Below are positions 9,814-18,274 of a stretch of 64,000 bases of DNA, one piece after another. The notes below the pieces were generated by a model. That model searched no databases. It was not told the DNA's origin and saw only the letters and a program-made list of their open reading frames with translations. This stretch comes from Streptomyces sp. DvalAA-43 (GTDB lineage: Bacteria; Actinomycetota; Actinomycetes; Streptomycetales; Streptomycetaceae), in contig NZ_FMBW01000080.1 in assembly GCF_900091725.1 (NCBI RefSeq), positions 20,327 through 84,326 of the forward strand, written 5' to 3'. The stretch's first letter is position 1. Each line of letters opens with the position of its first letter. Made by a program: the position numbers and the translations under genes.

Positions 9814-12800
9814 ATGACCGTCGACGCCGTCGATCTCATCGACCTCTACGCCGCGGAGGGCGGTGGGGGCGAGGAGTACGAGTTCCCCGCCTCCGACGCC
9901 CAGAGCCGCCTGCTCGTCCTCGACCAGCTGAACCCCGGTTCCCCCCAGTACAACGTCCCGGTCGCCTTCGCGGTGCACGGGCCCTTCGACACCGCCGCGT
10001 TCGGCCGCGCGCTGGACGCGCTCGTCGACCGCCACGAGGCGCTGCGGACCGTCTTCCGGACCGCGGAGGACGGCACCCCGGCGCAGCGGGTCTCGGCCGT
10101 CGGGCGGGTGCCGCTCACCGTCCACCGGGACGTGCCCGCCGACGGTGCGGACGCCCTGCTGCTCGCCGAGGCCGCCCGCCCGTTCGACACCTCGGCGGGG
10201 CCGCTGCTGCGCTGCACCGTGTACGCGGTCGACGACGGCAGCCACCGGGTGCTCCTCGTCGCCCACCACCTGGTCTGCGACGGCTGGTCGCTCGGCCTCA
10301 TGCTGGAGGAGCTGTCCGAGGGGTACCGGGACACGGTCCGGGGCCTGCCCCACCGGCCGGCCGAACTCCCGCTCCAGTTCCCCGACTACGCGGCCTGGCA
10401 GCGCGAGCGCGCCGCGGACGGCGCGTTCGAGGCGTCCGTGCGGCACTGGGTCGAGCGGCTGCGCGGCGCCCCCGCCACCATGGAACTGCCGCTCGACCGT
10501 CCGCGCCCGGCGGTCCGCACGGCCGCGGGGGGCACCGAGCGCTTCGTGTTCGGCGCCGAGGTCAGGGAGCGCCTGGCCGAAGTGGCCGCGGCCTCGGGCG
10601 CCACCCCGTTCATGACGATGTTCGCGGCGTACGCCGCGTTCCTCTCCCGGCTCTCGGGCGGCGAGGACCTGGTCATCGGCTACCCGGCGTCGGGGCGCGA
10701 GCGGCCCGAACTCCAGCAGATGGTCGGGATGCTGACCAACACCCTGGCGATGCGCGTGGACCTGTCGGGCGACCCCTCGCTCGACGAGCTCACCCGCCGT
10801 GTCCGGGCCTCGATGCTGGCGGCGCACCCCTACCAGGACGCGCCGTTCGAGGCGGTCGTGGACACCCTCGCCCCGGTCCGCGAGACCAGCCACGACCCGG
10901 TGGTGCAGGTGGCACTCAGCTACGAGGACGAGGCCGCCCCGGAACTGCGGCCGGCCGGCGCGACGGCCGAACGGCTCCCGCTGACCCTGGACACCGCGAA
11001 GTTCGACTTCCACCTGTTCATGGAGCGGTGGGGCGCCGGACTGGCCGCGCAGTTCATCTACCGCAGCGACCTGTTCGACGCGGCGACGGTCCGCCGCTGG
11101 ACGGAGAACTTCCGTACCCTGCTGGCCGGGCTCCTCGCGGACCCGTCGGCGCCGCTCTCCCAGGTGGAGCTGGTCGGCGCCGAGGAGCGCCGCCGGACCC
11201 TCGCCGGCGCCGACCGCCTCGCGGAGGCCGCGCCGTTGGACCGCCTGGTGCCCGATCTGATCGCCGACCGGGCGGCCGAGCGCCCCGATGCCACGGCCCT
11301 GGTCTGCGGCGGCCTCCGGCTGAGCTATGCCGAACTGCTCTCCCGCGCCGACGCGCTGGCCGCCCGGCTGCGCGCCGCCGGGGTCCGGCCGGGCTTCCGG
11401 GTCGGTCTGCTGCTGCCCCGCTCGGCCGACCAGGGCATCGCCGCCCTCGCCGTCCTGCGGGCGGGCGGCGCGTACGTACCGCTGGACCAGGCCCACCCGG
11501 AGGCCAGGCTCCGCCACATGGTGGAGGGTTCGGGCACCGGGCTCCTGCTGACCTCCCGGGAGACCGCTTTGAAGGGGGACGGTCTGGAGGTGCCGTGCAT
11601 CCGGGTCGACCGCCCGGCCGTCACGGACCCCGTCGCACCGGGCCCCGTCGCGCCCGGTGCCGCGCCGGGCCCCGGGGACCTCGCCTACGTCCTGTTCACC
11701 TCGGGCTCCACCGGTGTCCCCAAGGGCGTCGCCATCGAGCACCGGGCACTGCTCAACCTCACCCGGGCGGTCCGGCACTCCTTCCCGGTCGACGCCGACG
11801 ACCGGGTGCTGCAATTCGTGTCGTTCGGCTTCGACGTCGCCGTGTCCGACCTCTTCTTCCCCTGGGTGGCCGGAGCGGAACTGCATGTCCCGGGTGAGGA
11901 CGAGCGGATCGGCGAGGCGCTGCTGGAACGGCTGCGGGACTCCCACATCACCTATGTCTTCCTGCCGCCGTCCGCCGCGATGCTGCTGCCCGACCTGAAG
12001 GGGCAGCTGCCCGAGCTGCGGACCGTCGCGGTCGGCGGCGAGGCGTGCCCCGCCGAACTGGTCGAGCGGCTCGCCGCGCCCGGCCGGCGGATCGTGAACG
12101 CGTACGGCCCCAGTGAGGTGACCGTCTACGCGACCACCGGGGAGCTCACCCCCGGTGAGCCCGTGGTACTCGGCGGCGCCGTGCCCGGGGCCCGGGTGTA
12201 CGTCCTCGACGAGCGGCTCCGGCCGGTCCCCGCGGGGGTCGCCGGTGAGATCTACGTGGCCGGTGCCTCGCTGGGACGGGGGTACATCGGGCGGCCCGGC
12301 CTGACCGCCGAACGGTTCGTCGCCGACCCGCACGGCGCACCGGGCACCCGGATGTACCGCACGGGCGACCTCGGCCGGATCGACGCGCACGGTCTCATCC
12401 ACTATCTCGGGCGCTCCGACCTCCAGGTCAAGCTGCGCGGTGTACGCGTCGAACTCGGCGAGATCGAGACCCTGCTGGCGGGTGCGCCGGGCGTCGCCCT
12501 GGCGGCGGCCACCGTCCGCGGCACCGGCACCGCGCAGCGGCTGGTGGCGTATGTCGTGGGCCGGGACGGGGCGGCTCCGCCGGACGCGGAGCTGCGCGCC
12601 CATCTCGCCCGGCGGCTGCCCGGGTCCATGGTGCCCGAGGTGTTCGTACGCCTGGACGAGATGCCGCTCAGCAGCAACGGCAAGATCGACCGGGCCCGGC
12701 TCCCGGAACCCGCCACCGTGCGGTGCCGGCCGGACGGCTCGACCACCGTCGCGGGCACCGCGACCGAGCAGCTGGTGGCCGGCCTGTGGGCCCGCGTGCT

Positions 12801-13101
12801 CCATCTCGAACTCGTCGCCGTCACCGACCACTTCTTCGATCTGGGCGGCAATTCGATCCGGCTGCTGAGCGTCCTGTCCGCCCTGCGCGAGCTGGGTACG
12901 TACGGCGAACTCAGCCTGGTCGACCTGTTCCGCCACCCCACCGTCAGCTCCCTCGCCGCCTTCCTCGACCGGGCGGCCGCCGGCGCCGGCGCCGGGGCCC
13001 CCGCTTCCGCCGACACGGCCGCCGCTCGCGGCGGTGACCGGCACGCCCGACGCACCGCCGCAGCCCGACGACTCAGCTACCGGAAAGGCTCCATACGATG
13101 A
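9814..13101 (+). CDS. NRPS module C-A-T without release domain
   Basis: A 1,095-residue NRPS. After a short N-terminal tail comes an LCL-type condensation domain (HHLVCDGWS, His151), an adenylation domain (FTSGSTGVPKG from 628, FDVAVSD with Asp674, NAYGPSE, YRTGD, NGKIDR) and a carrier domain (LGGNS, Ser1014), then an Ala/Arg-rich tail. There is no epimerase or thioesterase, so the chain must pass to another protein. The next gene, an AT-less KS-T module, overlaps it by ATGA and is the obvious acceptor. Pocket residues aligned to PheA read D-V-S-F-A-G-A-V-Y. It starts six bases after the preceding stop without a strong ribosome site, consistent with translational coupling. Confidence 0.92.
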   Translation: MTVDAVDLIDLYAAEGGGGEEYEFPASDAQSRLLVLDQLNPGSPQYNVPVAFAVHGPFDTAAFGRALDALVDRHEALRTVFRTAEDGTPAQRVSAVGRVPLTVHRDVPADGADALLLAEAARPFDTSAGPLLRCTVYAVDDGSHRVLLVAHHLVCDGWSLGLMLEELSEGYRDTVRGLPHRPAELPLQFPDYAAWQRERAADGAFEASVRHWVERLRGAPATMELPLDRPRPAVRTAAGGTERFVFGAEVRERLAEVAAASGATPFMTMFAAYAAFLSRLSGGEDLVIGYPASGRERPELQQMVGMLTNTLAMRVDLSGDPSLDELTRRVRASMLAAHPYQDAPFEAVVDTLAPVRETSHDPVVQVALSYEDEAAPELRPAGATAERLPLTLDTAKFDFHLFMERWGAGLAAQFIYRSDLFDAATVRRWTENFRTLLAGLLADPSAPLSQVELVGAEERRRTLAGADRLAEAAPLDRLVPDLIADRAAERPDATALVCGGLRLSYAELLSRADALAARLRAAGVRPGFRVGLLLPRSADQGIAALAVLRAGGAYVPLDQAHPEARLRHMVEGSGTGLLLTSRETALKGDGLEVPCIRVDRPAVTDPVAPGPVAPGAAPGPGDLAYVLFTSGSTGVPKGVAIEHRALLNLTRAVRHSFPVDADDRVLQFVSFGFDVAVSDLFFPWVAGAELHVPGEDERIGEALLERLRDSHITYVFLPPSAAMLLPDLKGQLPELRTVAVGGEACPAELVERLAAPGRRIVNAYGPSEVTVYATTGELTPGEPVVLGGAVPGARVYVLDERLRPVPAGVAGEIYVAGASLGRGYIGRPGLTAERFVADPHGAPGTRMYRTGDLGRIDAHGLIHYLGRSDLQVKLRGVRVELGEIETLLAGAPGVALAAATVRGTGTAQRLVAYVVGRDGAAPPDAELRAHLARRLPGSMVPEVFVRLDEMPLSSNGKIDRARLPEPATVRCRPDGSTTVAGTATEQLVAGLWARVLHLELVAVTDHFFDLGGNSIRLLSVLSALRELGTYGELSLVDLFRHPTVSSLAAFLDRAAAGAGAGAPASADTAAARGGDRHARRTAAARRLSYRKGSIR

Positions 13102-15146
13102 CCGAGAACGCAAGCGCCGCCGAGCCCCTCGCAGCCGACTCCGCGATCGCGGTCGTCGGAATGAGCGGCCGTTTCCCCGGCGCCCCCGACCTGGACACCT
13201 ACTGGGCGAATCTGCTCGGTGGGCTCTGCTCGGTGACCGATTTCACCGAGGAGGAACTGATCTCCGACGGCGCCGATCCGCAGGAGGTGCGCGGCCGCGA
13301 CTACATACCGGCCAAGGGCCGTCTCGCGGACGCGGACCGCTTCGACGCGGAGCTGTTCGGCTTCAACCGCACCGAGGCGGCGGCGCTCGACCCCCAGCAC
13401 CGGCTGCTGCTCCAGACGGCCTGGTCCGCACTGGAGGACGCGGGCCGCAGCCCGCTCGGCGGAACGGCCCGTACCGGCGTGTACGTCGGCGGTGGGCCCA
13501 CCGAGCACATGCTGGCCGCGCAGACCGACCCGCGGCTCGCCGCGTCCCTCGGGGCGCTGCAGGTGCGCATCCTCACCGACCGCGAGTTCCTGGCCCCGTG
13601 GGTCTCCTACCGTCTGGGGCTGGAGGGCCCGAGCCTGACGGTGCAGACGGCCTGCTCCACCTCGCTGACGGCGGTGCACCTCGCGGTGCAGTCGCTGCTG
13701 CTCGGCGAGTGCGACACGGCGCTGGCCGGGGGCGTCGCCGTGGACGCGGTGCACAAGCGGGGCTACGTCCATCAACAGGGCGGCATCTACTCGCCGGACG
13801 GCCGCTGCCGCCCGTTCGACGAGCGGGCCGGCGGCACCGTGCCCGGCAACGGGGTGGGCGTGGTCGTGCTGCGCCGGCTGTCCGACGCGCTCGCCGACAA
13901 CGACCCGATCCGGGCGGTCATCCGGGGCAGCGCCGTCACCAACGACGGCGCCACCAAGGTCGGGTTCACCGCGCCCGGCGTCGACCAGCAGACCGCCGCG
14001 ATCGTGGAGGCCTGGGCGGCGGCAGGTCTCGACCCGGCCGACGCCCAGTATCTGGAGGCGCACGGCACGGCCACCGCGCTCGGTGACCGGATCGAGGCGG
14101 CCGCGGCGAGCGCGGCGTTCAAGGGCGCTCTCGGCACCGGGCGGATCGGGATCGGCTCGGTGAAGTCGAACATCGGCCACCTGGACGCGGCGGCGGGCGT
14201 GGCCGCGCTGATCAAGTCGGTGCTCATGCTGGAGCACGCGACGCTGGTGCCGAACGCCGACGCCGGCCGGCCACACCCCGAACTGGGCTTCGAAGACTCG
14301 CCGTTCCACCTGGTGGAGGGGGCGACCGACTGGCCGGAGCCCGATTTCGGTCCCCGGCGTTCCGGGGTGAGCTCGATCGGCATCGGCGGCACCAATGTGC
14401 ATGTGGTGCTGGAGGAGGCGCCGCCGCGCGCCGCTGCCGGGGAGCCGGACGCCCAGGGCGCACCGGAGGTCCTGCTGCTGTCCGCCCGTACCGAGGAGGA
14501 CCTCCGCGCGCTGGCCGGCCGGCTGGCCGCGGCGCTGCGTGCGCCGGGCGCCCCCTCCCTCGCGGACACCGCGTACACGCTGTCCCTGGGCCGTGCCCCG
14601 ATGGCCGTGCGCGGCTATGTGCGGGCCGGGGACCTGGCGGGGGCCGCGGAGCTGCTCGCCGAGCTGGCCTCGGGCGGCGCGCCCGGCCTGGGCGGACCCG
14701 ACCCGCTCGGCGAGGCCTGGCTGGCGGGCGAGTCGGTGGTGCGGGAGGGCGGCGGCCGTCGGGTCGCGCTGCCGTCCTACCCCTTCGCCGGCGAGAGCCA
14801 CGGCGCGTACCGCCTGGTCCCGCTCGCACCGGTCGCGCCCGGCGGGGCGGAGCCGGCCGAGGGCGGTGGCCCCGCCGACCTGGAGCAGGGCGTCCGCGCG
14901 CTGCTCGCCGAGGCCCTGGGGCTGGCGGACACCGAGGACCCGGAGATGACGTACTTCGCGGCCGGCGGGGACTCCCTGACCGCCGTCCACCTGGTCGGCT
15001 GCCTCCGGGACGACTTCGACCTGGACGTCCCGATCACGCTGTTCCTGGAGCAGCTGACACTGCACGAGATGGCCCGCCGGATCGTCGCGACCGGCGAGGG
15101 CGACGAGTCCCTCGACGCCCTGCTCGCGGAGTTCGAGTCGGAGTGA
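13098..15146 (+). CDS. AT-less polyketide module KS-T
   Basis: A 682-residue polyketide synthase module. The ketosynthase has the full catalytic set: Cys186 in TACSTS, His322 in EAHGTAT and His361 in SNIGH. After the KS a linker-like region (about 455-580) ends in LPSYPF, the motif normally found after an acyltransferase, but no acyltransferase GHSxG lies between. A carrier domain follows (GGDS, Ser626). No ketoreductase, dehydratase or thioesterase is present, so one two-carbon extension would leave a beta-keto unit. The extender must be loaded in trans; no acyltransferase is visible in this window. It is the last gene of the operon, ending just before a strong hairpin, and its start overlaps the preceding stop. 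Confidence 0.92.
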   Translation: MTENASAAEPLAADSAIAVVGMSGRFPGAPDLDTYWANLLGGLCSVTDFTEEELISDGADPQEVRGRDYIPAKGRLADADRFDAELFGFNRTEAAALDPQHRLLLQTAWSALEDAGRSPLGGTARTGVYVGGGPTEHMLAAQTDPRLAASLGALQVRILTDREFLAPWVSYRLGLEGPSLTVQTACSTSLTAVHLAVQSLLLGECDTALAGGVAVDAVHKRGYVHQQGGIYSPDGRCRPFDERAGGTVPGNGVGVVVLRRLSDALADNDPIRAVIRGSAVTNDGATKVGFTAPGVDQQTAAIVEAWAAAGLDPADAQYLEAHGTATALGDRIEAAAASAAFKGALGTGRIGIGSVKSNIGHLDAAAGVAALIKSVLMLEHATLVPNADAGRPHPELGFEDSPFHLVEGATDWPEPDFGPRRSGVSSIGIGGTNVHVVLEEAPPRAAAGEPDAQGAPEVLLLSARTEEDLRALAGRLAAALRAPGAPSLADTAYTLSLGRAPMAVRGYVRAGDLAGAAELLAELASGGAPGLGGPDPLGEAWLAGESVVREGGGRRVALPSYPFAGESHGAYRLVPLAPVAPGGAEPAEGGGPADLEQGVRALLAEALGLADTEDPEMTYFAAGGDSLTAVHLVGCLRDDFDLDVPITLFLEQLTLHEMARRIVATGEGDESLDALLAEFESE

Positions 15147-15155
15147 GCCGGAATA

Positions 15156-15211
15156 CCGCACAGGGCTTGGGCCCCGACCCGGAAGGGGGTCGGGGCCCAA
15201 GCCCTGTGCGG
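15156..15211. terminator. Perfect 25-bp hairpin, bidirectional terminator
   Basis: Arms 15156-15180 and 15187-15211 are exact reverse complements around a 6-nt loop. It sits 10 bp after the KS-T stop and 10 bp before the stop of the convergent thioesterase gene, so it can terminate both. No U-tract is present, as is common in Streptomyces. Confidence 0.85.
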
Positions 15212-15220
15212 TGCGGGGTG

Positions 15221-15973
15221 TCAGGCGACAGTACGGGCCGACCGGCCGGACACCTGTGCGGCGACGAGATCCGCCACGTACGTCAGATGGTCACCCAGGA
15301 AGAAGTGACCGCCGGTCAGTACATGCCGCTCGAAGGGGCCTTCGGTCTCGCGCTCCCACGCCTGGACGCCCTCGATGGAGACCCGGGGGTCGTTGTCACC
15401 GGTCAGCGCGACGACCGGGCAGCGCAGCGGCGGCCCGGGTACGTGGACGCGGGCGCCCAGCATGGCGTAGTCGGCGCGCAGCGGTGGCAACGCGAGCTGG
15501 AGGATCTCCGGGTGGGTCAGCAGCTCGTTGTCCGTACCGGACAGCAGCCGCATCTCCCGGACGAGGTCCTCGTCGCTGGGCGGCTGGGGAAACCGCTCGG
15601 GCCGCGGCAGCGACGGGCCTTCGCTGCCCGAGACGATCAGGGCCGCGGGCTCCCGCCCCTCGGCCGCGAGCCGCCGCGCGGTCTCGAACGCCAGGAGCGC
15701 GCCCATGCTGTGGCCGAACAGAATGAGCGGGCGGCGCCCGTTCGCGGGGATCGAGGGCAGCACCGCGTCCACGACATCGCCGAGCCGTTCGGCGAACGGC
15801 TCGGCGATGCGGTCGTGCCGCCCCGGGTACTGCACGACCAGTGCCTCTGCCGTCCCCGCGACCTCGGTCGTCAGCGAGTGGTAGCCACTGGCCGAGCCAC
15901 CCGCGTGCGGGAAGCAGACCAGCTGCGCTCCGGCGTCGGGGGCCGGACGGAAGCACCGTATCCAGTTGTCCAC
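15221..15973 (-). CDS. Type II thioesterase, NRPS/PKS editing
   Basis: A 250-residue alpha/beta hydrolase of the GrsT/RifR type: CFPHAGGSASGY near residue 20, nucleophile Ser89 in GHSMG, acidic residues in TGDNDPRV near 193-195 and catalytic His223 in GGHFF. Such stand-alone thioesterases remove stalled or wrong acyl groups from carrier domains. It faces the megasynthase operon and ends at the shared hairpin. The start is the ATG at 15973, the first Met before the conserved RCFRPAPDA segment. It lies convergent to the operon, so it needs its own promoter, probably in the 60-bp gap before the next minus-strand gene or upstream of that gene. Confidence 0.92.
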   Translation of the reverse strand: MDNWIRCFRPAPDAGAQLVCFPHAGGSASGYHSLTTEVAGTAEALVVQYPGRHDRIAEPFAERLGDVVDAVLPSIPANGRRPLILFGHSMGALLAFETARRLAAEGREPAALIVSGSEGPSLPRPERFPQPPSDEDLVREMRLLSGTDNELLTHPEILQLALPPLRADYAMLGARVHVPGPPLRCPVVALTGDNDPRVSIEGVQAWERETEGPFERHVLTGGHFFLGDHLTYVADLVAAQVSGRSARTVA

Positions 15974-16033
15974 GACATCCCTTCTCTCATGTTCTCGGTC
16001 CGGTCCGCGACCGACGCCGTGAACGTTCCACGC

Positions 16034-16531
16034 TCACTGTTCGGCAGCGATCCAGCTCTCCAGCTCTTCACGGGTGGTCGCCGGGTCCGCGACGAGAACG
16101 GCGAGTTCGTTGTCGCGGGGTTCCAGGGTGGTCAGGGCGGGGCAGCGATGGCAGGCCTCGACACCGACCTGGTTCCACCACTTGCAGTGCGGGCGGAGGT
16201 GGCACCGTGGTACGGCGGCCGGTCCCGGTTCGGCCGGTACGGTCGTGATCCGTTCGATCAGCCCGCAGGCCTCGCCGACCCGGTTCGCACAGTCCGACAC
16301 GCAGTGCGAGGCGAACCGGAGCACCCGGTTGGGGGCGATCCCCTCCGGAATGCTACCGAGAACATCGGCGGCGGGTACAGGTTCGGCCAGGTAGACGACC
16401 TGATCGCGTTCCCCGGACCGTACGCCGAGGACAACGGTCTCCGGGCGGTCGGCATCTCCGCTCGGGCACCATCTGAGGGGGCTTTCCCGCCCGTCCCGGG
16501 CACGGTCCGCAGTGCTGTCCACGGTGCTCAC
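16034..16531 (-). CDS. Cys-rich protein of unknown function
   Basis: A 165-residue soluble protein with eight cysteines. They group as a middle HCVSDC...EAC set and a later RCHLRPHCKWWNQ...ACHRC set. The spacing suggests a metal or iron-sulfur site, but I do not recognise a characterised family. No signal peptide or membrane segment is visible. It starts 10 bp after the stop of the small secreted protein gene, so the two are probably co-transcribed, and it precedes the type II thioesterase by 60 bp on the same strand. Whether it belongs to the biosynthetic cluster cannot be decided from the sequence. Confidence 0.75.
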   Translation of the reverse strand: MSTVDSTADRARDGRESPLRWCPSGDADRPETVVLGVRSGERDQVVYLAEPVPAADVLGSIPEGIAPNRVLRFASHCVSDCANRVGEACGLIERITTVPAEPGPAAVPRCHLRPHCKWWNQVGVEACHRCPALTTLEPRDNELAVLVADPATTREELESWIAAEQ

Positions 16532-16541
16532 CTCCTCTTCG

Positions 16542-16781
16542 TCAGCAGGAACGCGGGGTGATCGCGGTCGAGTTGGCCACTATGCCGCCGATGACTCCGT
16601 CCGTGACGGCACCCTTCTGCTGCTCGGTGGCGACCGCCTGCGCGATGCTCCTGGCGAGCTGCTCCTGGGTGGAGATCCGTTCCGGACGCTCGGCGGCTGC
16701 GGCGCTGGTGGTGCCGCCGACCGTGACGAGACCGGCGACGAGAGCTGCGGCGGCGGCCGCGGTACGCATGCTGTTGTTCAT
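16542..16781 (-). CDS. Small secreted protein, signal peptide plus about 49-residue mature part
   Basis: A 79-residue product. GGAGG spaced 6 nt from the ATG at 16781 selects this start over an in-frame ATG at 16799. The N-terminus (MNNSMRT then a hydrophobic AAAALVAGLVTVGG stretch) ends in an AAAA cleavage-type motif, giving a mature chain beginning near ERPERIST. The chain has a Gln/Glu-rich helix-like part, a Gly-Val-Ile segment and a C-terminal Cys as its last residue. Family unknown. It is the first gene of a likely two-gene operon with the Cys-rich protein and is divergent from a TetR gene across an intergenic region that contains an inverted repeat. Confidence 0.7.
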   Translation of the reverse strand: MNNSMRTAAAAAALVAGLVTVGGTTSAAAAERPERISTQEQLARSIAQAVATEQQKGAVTDGVIGGIVANSTAITPRSC

Positions 16782-16904
16782 CCGTGTCCTCCATGGCATC
16801 AGTCAGTGCTTACGGGAATCGACGGTAGGGTCGGTGCACCGCCGCGATCGGCAGTTCGGGCGGCGGCTTCGCGGGCGGTTCCGGGGAATCGGCCCGGCCA
16901 TTGC

Positions 16905-16926
16905 CTATTGGGCGGGCGACCAATAG
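16905..16926. promoter_or_regulatory. Inverted repeat, candidate TetR operator
   Basis: CTATTGG (16905-16911) and CCAATAG (16920-16926) form a perfect 7-bp inverted repeat with an 8-bp spacer, ending one base before the TetR ATG. Position between divergent genes fits autoregulation and possible control of the secreted-protein operon. Binding is inferred. Confidence 0.5.
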
Positions 16927-16927
16927 C

Positions 16928-17644
16928 ATGGCCGACATGTCGTCAGGCACCCAGCGCAAGCGGATCAGGAAGTCGCCGTCGGACCGACGTGCGGAGATCG
17001 TCGACGCGGCGGCGGCCATCGCCCTGACCGAGGGGCTGGAGTGCATCACCCTGCGCCGGGTCGCCGAGCAGCTCGATGTACGCCCCGGGCTCATCAGCCA
17101 CTACTTCCCCGCGGTCGAGGATCTGGTGGCCGAGGCCTTCGGCACCGCGGCGGGTGCCGAACTGAACGCCCTGCTGCCGGCGGACCGGGCGGCGGGCACG
17201 CCCACGGACCGCCTCGCGCGCTTCTTCGTGCTGGCGACGGGCGCCGCGTACGACGACATCAGCCGGCTGTGGATCAACGCCCGGCATCTGAGCCGTTACC
17301 GCCCCGTCCTCCGTGACAGGGTCAGCCACCAGGAAGCCCTGTGGCGGGGCCGCCTGGAGGACCTGGTCCGCGAGGGCGTCGACCGCGGCGAGTTCCGCAC
17401 CGCCGACCCATATGCGACGACGATTCAGATCCTGGTCGTCATCGACGGCCTCGGCGCGCACGCCAACACCGAGACCGGAGCCCGTCCCGAGGTCGTCACG
17501 CGTATGGCGGTCAGCACGGCCGAACGCGAACTCGGCCTGGAGGGCGGCACGCTCAGCAGGCACGGCGCCGCGCTCGACGCGGACCGCACCGACGCGGAGG
17601 CCGCGTCCGGAACCGACACCTCCCCCGCCGGTTCCGGCACCTGA
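16928..17644 (+). CDS. TetR/BetI-type transcriptional regulator
   Basis: A 238-residue regulator. After a basic N-terminus comes a TetR helix-turn-helix (RRAEIVDAAAAIALTEG, then ITLRRVAEQLDVRPGLISHYF), followed by a helical ligand-binding domain of the BetI-like kind with RLWINARHLSRYRPVLRD. The last 35 residues are low complexity. I chose the ATG at 16928; one at 16937 is also possible. No good ribosome site precedes either, so the transcript may be leaderless. An inverted repeat abuts the start. Likely regulates itself and the divergent secreted-protein operon. Confidence 0.85.
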   Translation: MADMSSGTQRKRIRKSPSDRRAEIVDAAAAIALTEGLECITLRRVAEQLDVRPGLISHYFPAVEDLVAEAFGTAAGAELNALLPADRAAGTPTDRLARFFVLATGAAYDDISRLWINARHLSRYRPVLRDRVSHQEALWRGRLEDLVREGVDRGEFRTADPYATTIQILVVIDGLGAHANTETGARPEVVTRMAVSTAERELGLEGGTLSRHGAALDADRTDAEAASGTDTSPAGSGT

Positions 17645-17668
17645 GCCCCACGGCTCCCCGCAGCAGAG

Positions 17669-17690
17669 GTCACCCCGGCATGCGGGTGAC
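17669..17690. terminator. Short hairpin between convergent genes
   Basis: GTCACCC (17669-17675) pairs with GGGTGAC (17684-17690) around 8 nt, between the TetR stop and the stop of the convergent YunG-like gene. A modest bidirectional terminator candidate. Confidence 0.4.
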
Positions 17691-17692
17691 GC

Positions 17693-18073
17693 CTACGGAC
17701 GCAGGGCCGCCGCGACTCTGTCGCGGAGCAGCTCGTACTCCTCACGGAGCCGCGCGATCTCCGCCGGCCGTTCGATCACATCCCCGCCGACGACGATCTC
17801 TTCCGGGCCGAACTGCTCACGGGTGAGATCGACTTCTATCCCCAGGCCCAGTCGGTTCCACCAGTGGTAGTCCACCTGCTCGCCGTCGACATGCACCTCG
17901 CCGCGGATCAGCTCGCCGCCCAGCAGGTCATGCACCACGAGCGCGGTGACCCCGCACTGGTCGCGCGCCGGATTGTCCGGGGTCCAGTCCGGGCGGTGGG
18001 CCGGGGTCGTGGTGTCCGCACCCCAGCTGCGGCGGATGGCCCGCTCGATGTCGTCGAAGCTGTTCAGTGTCAT
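17693..18073 (-). CDS. YunG-like protein
   Basis: A 126-residue soluble protein. The core DQCGVTALVVHDLLGGEL, the YHWWNRL segment and EVDLTREQFGPEE resemble the YunG family, small proteins of unknown function whose conserved Gln-Cys near the start and later His recall papain-like folds, though activity is unproven. The C-terminus is an Arg/Glu/Leu-rich helix. The ATG at 18073 is preferred over one 30 bases upstream because homologous sequence seems to begin with the SFDDIERAIR helix. It is convergent with the TetR gene and divergent from the Rieske gene. Confidence 0.75.
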   Translation of the reverse strand: MTLNSFDDIERAIRRSWGADTTTPAHRPDWTPDNPARDQCGVTALVVHDLLGGELIRGEVHVDGEQVDYHWWNRLGLGIEVDLTREQFGPEEIVVGGDVIERPAEIARLREEYELLRDRVAAALRP

Positions 18074-18274
18074 GCCGCTCAGCCTCGCAGACGCCTCTGA
18101 CAATCCGTCGGCCGCTCATGCCGGCCCACGGACCTGCCGATGACAGGGGGTGCCGTCGTCCACCGGCCTCGGGACTTCCCCAGGAGGCCCCCCGGGCACC
18201 GGACACCGGGATCCCACCGTGCGTATCCCCGGGCGAGGGCCGAAGTCGTGAACACTGCGGAAGGAAGATCCAGT

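Noticed and set aside
984..13113. Very long open frames on the minus strand opposite the NRPS genes
   Set aside because: They are Gly/Arg/Pro-rich mirror frames produced by the strong third-position GC bias of the NRPS genes; no domain is recognisable in them.
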